Translations under genes and position numbers: made by a program
DNA from: Longispora albida DSM 44784
GTDB lineage: Bacteria > Actinomycetota > Actinomycetes > Mycobacteriales > Micromonosporaceae
Length of the DNA: 64,000 nt
NCBI RefSeq assembly: GCF_000379825.1
Contig: NZ_KB903813.1
Span: 849,945 to 913,944 of the forward strand
Direction of reading: 5' to 3'
Notes under the pieces: model-generated
Told to the model about the DNA's origin: nothing
The model's input: the letters and a program-made list of their open reading frames with translations, nothing else
The model's database searches: none
In this document: positions 58,534 through 64,000 of the stretch, one piece after another
Layout of the letters: the number at the start of each line of letters is the position of its first letter
Numbering within the stretch: the first letter of the stretch is position 1

Positions 58534-58766
58534 AGCCGCCCGCACTGAGCCCCCCGGTTCCGAGACCGAAGCCGGGCGACGTGCTGCGCCTTACCCGCGC
58601 GTCGAGCCCTCAGTTTGCGAAGGGGCTGCTTCTGCGCGTTACCAAGCTCAGCGACCGCCGGTCGAGCGTTTCGGGCTGGGCGTGGGTCGAGGGATACCAG
58701 CTCAACAGCGCGGGTGACGCCGTGCTCAAACGCGAGGTGTTCATCAACCTTGCGTCGCTGCCCTAA
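58530..58766 (+). CDS. Small protein of unknown function
   Basis: 78 residues, SH3-like beta pattern (P-G-D-V-L-R-L-T-R, L-L-L-R-V-T-K-L, S-G-W-A-W-V-E-G). ATGA overlap with the upstream gene. Confidence 0.6.
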   Translation: MKPPALSPPVPRPKPGDVLRLTRASSPQFAKGLLLRVTKLSDRRSSVSGWAWVEGYQLNSAGDAVLKREVFINLASLP

Positions 58767-58846
58767 CCGGACCGTTACGGGAAGTGCAGGGGCTCGCCCA
58801 GCTCAACCAGGGGCGAGCCCTCAGGCCACCCGCAGAGGGAGGAAAC

Positions 58847-59551
58847 TTGATCAAGGCTGTTGGCCTTTCGGACTGGCACCGTGGCCGCACCGACTACCCG
58901 GCATCGTTCGCTGACCTCATCCGCCGAGGCGAGGACAACGGAGCAGATCTCTGGGTACTGCCCGGCGACCTGTCGCAGGGGGGCACGCCTAAGCAGATGC
59001 GCCAGGTTGCCGCTGACCTGTCGGTGACCTCGTTGCCGAAGCTCGCAGTGTGGGGGAACCACGACACGTACCAGCGGACGCGCGCTGAGATCGCCGAGAA
59101 CGCCGCGATCCTGGCTGATGCTGGCGTGACGCTGCTTGACTACTCCGGCGCTGTGGTCACGGTCCGGGGCATTACCGTCGCTGTTGCGGGCGGGATCGGT
59201 TTCGGGGGCGGCTGGTCGTCGACAGTCGATGCCGAGAACGCTGCCGGTGCGATGCGGGTCGCCGCGTGGCTAGCCGGGTGCGGCGCGCAAGTGAAGCTGC
59301 TCATGTGGCACTACGCTCCCGCGATCGGCATCACGATCGGTGAGAAGGCCGCGCCGTGGAAGCTCGGTAGCTGGCTGCTGGGTGAGGTCGCCGACATCGC
59401 CGGGGCCGACCATGTGTTCTGTGGTCACGTCCACTGGGGATCGCCGCGCGCTGCCACGCCGGGCGGTATCACCGTCGATAACTGTGCCTGGGCGCTGCGC
59501 CAGGACTACACAGATGTGCAGGTGCCCGTACGCGCGCTCGCCGCCGCGTAG
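58847..59551 (+). CDS. Calcineurin-like metallophosphoesterase
   Basis: A 234-residue phosphoesterase with the dinuclear metal motifs in order: D-W-H-R-G (variant of D-x-H), P-G-D-L-S, W-G-N-H-D-T, L-M-W-H-Y-A and F-C-G-H-V-H-W-G. TTG start after GGGAGGAAAC. It lies 45 bp before the graspetide precursor in the same direction, so it shares the operon; a direct role in the pathway is unproven. Confidence 0.88.
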   Translation: MIKAVGLSDWHRGRTDYPASFADLIRRGEDNGADLWVLPGDLSQGGTPKQMRQVAADLSVTSLPKLAVWGNHDTYQRTRAEIAENAAILADAGVTLLDYSGAVVTVRGITVAVAGGIGFGGGWSSTVDAENAAGAMRVAAWLAGCGAQVKLLMWHYAPAIGITIGEKAAPWKLGSWLLGEVADIAGADHVFCGHVHWGSPRAATPGGITVDNCAWALRQDYTDVQVPVRALAAA

Positions 59552-59596
59552 GTGCCTGCCTGTAAGGAAACCGAGGATCTCGAAGGAGGAAGAGAC

Positions 59597-59872
59597 ATGC
59601 ACCCCCTGCACTCCCGTGACACCCGGATTGACCCCCTGGTTCCCGGCGGGTCGCTGCTGCCGCTCAGCGAGCGCGGCGGCGTGACCTACCCGATTGCCCA
59701 CACGCCCGGGACGCTGCGCCCGTTCGCCGCGACCCTGGCGCTCCCGATGCCGCCCGCGAGCAAGAAGCACGACACCGCGACCACGAGCGGCACCCGCAAG
59801 GACCCGACCACGACGTCTGACGACGGCAACGTTAAGAGCGACACGATCACCGTCACCACGACCGACTCCTAG
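59597..59872 (+). CDS. tgmA: Putative ATP-grasp-modified RiPP precursor (graspetide)
   Basis: 91 residues; ATG 59597 has GGAGGAAGAG upstream. The N-terminal two-thirds is a leader with R-P-F-A-A-T-L-A-L-P (41-50), a possible counterpart of the graspetide leader recognition helix. The C-terminal 33 residues (59-91) are the likely core: 16 Ser/Thr and 6 Asp. This is the composition expected for side-chain omega-ester rings between Thr/Ser hydroxyls and Asp carboxylates. D76-G77 is an aspartimide-prone pair. It is followed by the ligase and methyltransferase genes. Confidence 0.8.
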   Translation: MHPLHSRDTRIDPLVPGGSLLPLSERGGVTYPIAHTPGTLRPFAATLALPMPPASKKHDTATTSGTRKDPTTTSDDGNVKSDTITVTTTDS

Positions 59873-59887
59873 GAACCGGGTGCCTCG

Positions 59888-60853
59888 ATGATCGCGAATA
59901 CGATTCTTGTGCTGACCGCCGATGATGACTCGACGGCCGACGCTGTGGTCTATGCGCTGCGTAAGCGTGACGCGCGTGTCGTGCGCATGGACACCGGGGA
60001 CTTCCCCCGGCACCTGCACCTTGCGGCGTCCACGGGCGAGGGTGGCTGGCAGGGTGTGCTGCACGGTGACGGCTTTTCCGTGAACCTCGGCGAGGTCGGG
60101 AGCGTGTACTACCGGCGGCCGACCCGGTTCGTTCTCCCCGAGGGGTTGTCGGACGGCGACACGGTGTTCGCGACCGTCGAGGCCCGTCTCGGGTTCGGGG
60201 GCGTGCTCGCGTCCCTCGATGCTCTGTGGGTCAACCATCCGCACCGGGTCGCCGCCGCCGAGTACAAGCCTCTCGGGCTGCGCGCGGCGATCCGGTGCGG
60301 GCTCGACGTTCCCCGGACCCTGATCACCAACAACCACGCCCAGCTCACCGAATGGGCGGCAGCACTCGGCAGCCCCATCGTGTGCAAGACCCTCTCATCG
60401 ACCGTGCTGACCGAGGGCGCTGAGCCCCTCATGACCTACACGACCAAAGTCGACCCTGCCGCCATCAACCCCGAACAGCTCGCCGTCACCGCCCATCAGT
60501 TCCAAGCCTGGGTACCGAAAAGCTACGAGGTCCGGGTCACGATGGTCGGCGCGACTGCGCTGTCTGTCGCGATCTACGCCGACAGCGACCGGGCTCACGT
60601 GGACTGGCGCTCGGACTTCGGCGCGCTGCGCTACGCACCCATTGACACGCCGCGACAGATCGTCAGCCAGCTCACCGCCTACATGGGCACCTTCGGCCTG
60701 ACCTACTGCGCGTTTGACTTCGTGGTCAGCCCTGACGGCACATGGTGGTTCCTTGAGGGCAACCCGATGGGCCAATGGGGCTGGCTGGAAGACGAAACGG
60801 GGGCGCCGATCGCGGCGACCCTCGCCGCACTACTGAACGGGGAAAACGTATGA
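59888..60853 (+). CDS. tgmB: ATP-grasp ribosomal peptide maturase (MvdD/TgmB-like)
   Basis: 321 residues. Graspetide ligases form the ester or amide rings from ATP-activated carboxylates. Features: N-terminal V-L-T-A-D-D-D-S-T-A-D strand, Y-Y-R-R-P segment, the Lys-containing C-K-T-L-S-S-T loop, and the ATP-grasp metal end C-A-F-D-F-V-V ... F-L-E-G-N-P-M-G-Q-W-G-W. The last pattern is typical of the MvdD/TgmB group. It begins 15 bp after the precursor stop and overlaps the methyltransferase by ATGA. Confidence 0.9.
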   Translation: MIANTILVLTADDDSTADAVVYALRKRDARVVRMDTGDFPRHLHLAASTGEGGWQGVLHGDGFSVNLGEVGSVYYRRPTRFVLPEGLSDGDTVFATVEARLGFGGVLASLDALWVNHPHRVAAAEYKPLGLRAAIRCGLDVPRTLITNNHAQLTEWAAALGSPIVCKTLSSTVLTEGAEPLMTYTTKVDPAAINPEQLAVTAHQFQAWVPKSYEVRVTMVGATALSVAIYADSDRAHVDWRSDFGALRYAPIDTPRQIVSQLTAYMGTFGLTYCAFDFVVSPDGTWWFLEGNPMGQWGWLEDETGAPIAATLAALLNGENV

Positions 60854-61971
60854 CCACCTGGCAGGACCGCGCCCGGACCCTCACTGACCAGCTCGCCGCC
60901 GAGGGGGTACTCGCGCCCGGCTGGCGAGAGGCTTTCGAGAGCACGCCACGCCATGTGTTCGTTCCCGAGTTCTACCGGCGCGACGACGGTGCCCTCATCT
61001 CCGGGGCCGATCGCGCCCAGCGCGACGAGTGGCTCGCCGCCGTGTACTCCGACGACTCGCTCACCACCCAGCGCGCGACGGTCCCCGGCATCGACATCGC
61101 CTGGCCGACCAGCTCGTCAACCATGCCAAGCCTCATGGCCCGGATGCTCACCCTGCTCGACGTGCAGGACGGGCAGCGCGTCATGGAGATCGGAACCGGC
61201 ACCGGCTATAACGCCGCCCTGTTGTGCTACCGGCTCGGCGCGGCGAACGTCACGAGCATCGATATCGACCCGGCGCTCGTTGACGCCGCCCGCGACCGGC
61301 TCGCCGAGCTGGGCTACCGGCCACACCTGACAGCGGGCGACGGTGCGCTCGGCATTCCGGCTCTCGCCCCGTACGACAGGATCATCGCCACCTGTGCCGT
61401 GCCCGAGGTCCCGCCCGCGTGGATCACGCAACTCCGGATCGGGGGCAGCATCGTCGCCGACGTGCGCGGCGAACTGGCGAGCAGCCTCGTCGTGCTGCAC
61501 AAGGCAAACGCCGATACCGCAGTCGGCGCGTTCCTCGACGTGCCGGGCCACTTCATGTGGCTACGCGCCGAGGCAGGCAGCCCGTTCCGGACGCCTGGCA
61601 CGTTCGGCGCACAGCTCGACCACTCCAGCACGTCAACCCGTACAACCACGCTTGACCCCGCCATCCTCGACGATCCCGGGTTCCGGTTCGTGCTCCAGCT
61701 CGACGAGCCAGGCATCAAGCTTCCCGGCACCATCAGCTACGACAACGGCCCCGATCGGCTGCTCGTTCAGGCCGAGGACGGCTCATGGGTCGAGATCGAC
61801 GGCAACACCGTGGTCGAGGGCGGCCCCCGCCGTCTCTGGGCTGTCATTGAGGGCGCGGTCGCCACATGGGATAAGCACGGCAGGCCCGCCCGCGACCGGT
61901 TCGGCATCACCGCGAGCATCAACCAGCCAGCCCGCTACTGGGTCGACAGCCCCGACAACGACTGGCGCTAG
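60850..61971 (+). CDS. tgmC: PIMT-like methyltransferase of the graspetide system
   Basis: 373 residues. The N-terminal part (to about 230) is a protein L-isoaspartyl methyltransferase-like domain: S-S-S-T-M-P-S-L-M-A-R-M-L, the SAM motif V-M-E-I-G-T-G-T-G-Y-N-A-A-L, and I-D-I-D-P acidic loop. A C-terminal extension of about 140 residues is typical of the graspetide-associated subgroup. Homologues methylate an Asp in the cyclised peptide, which then forms an aspartimide (as in fuscimiditide). It is coupled to the ligase gene. Confidence 0.88.
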   Translation: MTTWQDRARTLTDQLAAEGVLAPGWREAFESTPRHVFVPEFYRRDDGALISGADRAQRDEWLAAVYSDDSLTTQRATVPGIDIAWPTSSSTMPSLMARMLTLLDVQDGQRVMEIGTGTGYNAALLCYRLGAANVTSIDIDPALVDAARDRLAELGYRPHLTAGDGALGIPALAPYDRIIATCAVPEVPPAWITQLRIGGSIVADVRGELASSLVVLHKANADTAVGAFLDVPGHFMWLRAEAGSPFRTPGTFGAQLDHSSTSTRTTTLDPAILDDPGFRFVLQLDEPGIKLPGTISYDNGPDRLLVQAEDGSWVEIDGNTVVEGGPRRLWAVIEGAVATWDKHGRPARDRFGITASINQPARYWVDSPDNDWR

Positions 61972-61981
61972 CTAGCGTCGC

Positions 61982-62016
61982 GCGGCCCCGCTGGCCTTCC
62001 CGCCCGGCGGGGCCGC
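61982..62016 (+). terminator. Terminator after the graspetide genes
   Basis: A perfect 10-bp stem (GCGGCCCCGC and GCGGGGCCGC) with a 15-nt loop, 11 bp past the methyltransferase stop. Confidence 0.75.
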
Positions 62017-62034
62017 CTCTTGGAAGGTGATCAG

Positions 62035-62241
62035 ATGGCGGCCCGCCGCCCCATAGACGTACTGCGCGATGAGTCGAGCACCGACGAGGAGTTCGGCGAG
62101 GCGTTCCGCGCCATCTGGTGCCCCGTCACCCCCGAGTACCCGGCCGAGCTTGACCGGCGGATTCTCGCCATGATCGACCGGATCACCCGCGAGCGCATCC
62201 CCGTCCGGCGCAAGCACCGAGGTCGCCGCCGTCGCCGCTAG
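62035..62241 (+). CDS. Small Arg-rich protein of unknown function
   Basis: 68 residues; acidic-to-neutral helix (D-E-S-S-T-D-E-E-F-G-E-A-F) and a strongly basic tail (R-R-K-H-R-G-R-R-R-R-R). ATG after GGAAGGTG. Last gene inside the prophage. Confidence 0.6.
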   Translation: MAARRPIDVLRDESSTDEEFGEAFRAIWCPVTPEYPAELDRRILAMIDRITRERIPVRRKHRGRRRRR

Positions 62242-62292
62242 CCTCACTGTTCATTTTGAGTTAGGGCTGCTAAGGTCTCAAACTGAACGGCA

Positions 62293-62304
62293 GTTATCCA
62301 CAGG
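62293..62304. other. Putative attR core
   Basis: Second copy of GTTATCCACAGG. Here the 23 bp 62293-62315 form an imperfect inverted repeat (9 of 11 pairs, one central base), the shape expected of a tyrosine recombinase core site. Confidence 0.55.
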
Positions 62305-62445
62305 CTGTTCATAACGTCACCCAATCCCGAGCCAAGGCCCACGTTTTCCCTGTTCAGCCGGACGTGTTGAGTGTCCACAGGGTCGCTGTAGTGGGGTGCG
62401 TGGGGTTGCAGGCTCTTCCTTGAACCGAGAGGAAGGGAAAGCTTG

Positions 62446-62964
62446 ATGTTTGAGACCAACGTGACGATCGTCGGGAATGTGCTGAATCCACCGGAGACCA
62501 GGCGGACCAGCCTGAGCCAGCAGATGGTCACCAGCTTCCGGATCGCGTCCACCACCCGCCGATACGACAAGACCACCGAGTCCTGGGTGGACGGAGACTC
62601 CCTCCGCGTCCGCGTGACCTGCTGGCGGCGCCTCGCCGAACACGTCCAGCTGTCCGTACGCCAAGGCGACCCGCTCGTCGTCACCGGACGGCTGTTCACC
62701 AGGGAATTCACCACCGACAGCGGCGAACGGCGAACCATGTACGAACTGGAGGCCGCAGCCGTCGGGCACGACCTCGCCCGGGGAACCAGCCGCTTCGCCC
62801 GCTGGCGGCCGACAGCCACCGACATGATCGACGACGGGACCGACGAGGTGTACGCGGGCGGGGAAGCCACCGAGGCCGTGGCGGGTGACCTTGAGGAGGA
62901 GGGTGAGGTGGGCGAAGGGGATGTCGTGAAGGAGTTCCCGGTGCTCGCCTACGCGGGGGCCTAG
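62446..62964 (+). CDS. ssb: Single-stranded DNA-binding protein
   Basis: 172 residues with an OB-fold: N-V-T-I-V-G-N-V-L, V-T-S-F-R-I-A-S-T-T-R, L-R-V-R-V-T-C-W-R, L-S-V-R-Q-G-D-P-L-V-V-T-G-R-L and Y-E-L-E-A-A-A-V-G. It lacks the acidic D-D-I/D-P-F tip of the main SSB; the acidic C-terminus ends A-Y-A-G-A, so it is a secondary SsbB-type protein. ATG 62446 after GAGGAAGGGAAAG. Confidence 0.88.
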   Translation: MFETNVTIVGNVLNPPETRRTSLSQQMVTSFRIASTTRRYDKTTESWVDGDSLRVRVTCWRRLAEHVQLSVRQGDPLVVTGRLFTREFTTDSGERRTMYELEAAAVGHDLARGTSRFARWRPTATDMIDDGTDEVYAGGEATEAVAGDLEEEGEVGEGDVVKEFPVLAYAGA

Positions 62965-63025
62965 AAGACGGCGGGGTACCCGGAGGCGGGAGCGTGCGGG
63001 CAGGCGCGGACCCTAGGCTGGTCAC

Positions 63026-64000
63026 ATGCGCCTCTCCACAGCCGCCGCGAACGCTGGCGGGCTCGCCGCCGGGTACCTCCTCGACCGGCTCCTCGGCGAC
63101 CCACGCCGATTCCACCCCGTAGCCGGATACGGCCAGGCCGCCGCAGCACTGGAACGGAAGACCTACGCGCCCAGCCGGGCAGCGGGGGCGAAACACGTGG
63201 CGGTCGCTGTGGCGGTACCCGTGGCGGTGGCGGCCGTGGCGCAGTACGCGACCCGGAACAAGCCGGTGGCGCGGGCGGCCGTCATGGCGATCGCGACCTG
63301 GACGGTGCTCGGCGGTACGAGCCTGCGGCGCGAAGCGACCCGGCTGGCCGACGCGCTCGCCGTCGGAGACCTGGACGAGGCGCGCGCGAAACTTCCCAGC
63401 CTGTGCGGGCGCAAGCCCGACGAACTCGGGCCAGCGGAACTCGCCAGAGCCACCGTCGAGTCGGTGGCCGAGAACACCTCGGATGCTGTTGTCGCGCCGT
63501 TGTGCTGGGGAGCGGTGGCCGGGATACCCGGGCTCGTCGGATACCGGGCAGTGAACACATTGGACGCGATGATCGGGCACCGGTCGGCGCGGTACGAGAA
63601 GTTCGGCTGGGCCGCGGCCAGGCTCGACGACCTGGCGAACCTGGTGCCGGCCCGGCTCGGCGCCGTGCTGACCGTGCTCGTGGCCGGCAAGGGCCGGCGA
63701 GGAGCTGCCCTGCGGACCTGGCTCCGGGACGGCAGCGAACACCCGAGCCCCAACTCGGGACAGGTCGAAGCGGCCGCGGCCGGAGCGCTCGGCCTGCGCC
63801 TGGGCGGGCGCAACGACTACGGCAGCCGCGTCGAGGTCCGGCCACACCTTGGCGACGGCGCACCACCAGCAGGACGCGACATCTACCGGGCCGCGCGGCT
63901 GTCGGCGGCGGTGGGGGTCGCGGCGCTGGTGGCGACGGCAGGGCACGCGCTGGCTGCGCCGGTGCGGCGTGCTGCGGTGGCTTGGATGTGGCGGCGGGGG
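63026..64000 (+). CDS. cobD: Adenosylcobinamide-phosphate synthase CobD/CbiB, 3' end outside window
   Basis: 325 codons are visible with no stop, so the gene is nearly complete. Membrane protein of cobalamin synthesis that attaches aminopropanol phosphate to cobyric acid. Motifs: L-L-G-D-P-R-R-F-H-P-V, V-E-S-V-A-E-N-T-S-D-A-V-V-A-P, and A-V-N-T-L-D-A-M-I-G-H-R. A TAGGCT -10 (63014-63019) ends six bases before the ATG, with no Shine-Dalgarno, so the mRNA may be leaderless. Confidence 0.92.
   Translation, partial: MRLSTAAANAGGLAAGYLLDRLLGDPRRFHPVAGYGQAAAALERKTYAPSRAAGAKHVAVAVAVPVAVAAVAQYATRNKPVARAAVMAIATWTVLGGTSLRREATRLADALAVGDLDEARAKLPSLCGRKPDELGPAELARATVESVAENTSDAVVAPLCWGAVAGIPGLVGYRAVNTLDAMIGHRSARYEKFGWAAARLDDLANLVPARLGAVLTVLVAGKGRRGAALRTWLRDGSEHPSPNSGQVEAAAAGALGLRLGGRNDYGSRVEVRPHLGDGAPPAGRDIYRAARLSAAVGVAALVATAGHALAAPVRRAAVAWMWRRG

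Larger units (their letters stand above)
23305..62304. mobile_element. Integrated siphovirus-type prophage carrying a graspetide cassette
   Basis: About 39 kb between two copies of GTTATCCACAGG. Contents run integrase, immunity region, replication genes, packaging, head, tail, lysis and accessory genes, all in temperate siphophage order. No structural gene is interrupted, so it may be functional. A TTTGAG-type motif occurs near the left immunity region, in the accessory region, and just inside the right boundary, which supports the right end lying past the graspetide genes. Boundaries rest on a short repeat and remain provisional. Confidence 0.8.

Overview
The window is high-GC actinobacterial DNA. 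GTG and TTG starts are common, several genes look leaderless, and the chromosomal genes (SigB-type sigma factor, NlpC/P60 hydrolases, a c-di-AMP riboswitch, CobD) fit a filamentous or mycelial actinomycete, perhaps near Micromonosporaceae or Pseudonocardiales. The genus cannot be fixed from the sequence alone. Three blocks are visible: a host left arm (1 to about 23.3 kb), an integrated siphovirus-type prophage (about 23.3 to 62.3 kb), and a host right arm (about 62.3 to 64 kb).

The host left arm starts inside a giant surface protein (1-7334). It has 15 full repeats of about 145 residues that alternate between two types, then a Pro-rich stalk and a sortase-like anchor. Next come a membrane-anchored M23 endopeptidase, an alpha/beta hydrolase, a secreted BNR-repeat protein, a small membrane protein paired with an FAD/NAD(P)-binding protein, an EamA transporter and a SigB-like sigma factor behind an ECF-type promoter. 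Two tandem NlpC/P60 hydrolases follow, the upstream one behind a c-di-AMP (ydaO-type) riboswitch. Then come a YdjM-like protein coupled to an alpha/beta hydrolase, an NTF2-like protein, an M20 dipeptidase, an SMI1/KNR4 protein, tRNA-Arg(TCT) and a DUF1444-like protein.

The prophage is bounded by a 12-bp direct repeat (23305-23316 and 62293-62304). Its left arm has a tyrosine integrase, a leftward two-HTH regulator, and a rightward early operon: LexA-type HTH, Cas4-like nuclease, C5 DNA methyltransferase, primase-helicase, an iteron-like array and RusA. The late block runs HxH tail-fibre protein, HNH, PAPS-reductase-like protein, TerS/TerL, portal, MuF-like protein, scaffold, capsid, connectors, tail tube, frameshifted tail chaperones, tape measure, Dit/Tal proteins, then lysis genes that include a beta-lactamase-fold protein and holin-like proteins.

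Right of a strong terminator at 55.8 kb lies an accessory segment with its own divergent XRE(DUF5753)/DUF397 pair. Its rightward operon ends in a graspetide (omega-ester RiPP) cassette: precursor, ATP-grasp ligase and PIMT-like methyltransferase. This cassette lies inside the putative attachment sites, so the RiPP pathway appears to be prophage cargo. I consider it the most interesting system in the window. The host right arm has a single-stranded DNA-binding protein and the start of cobD.
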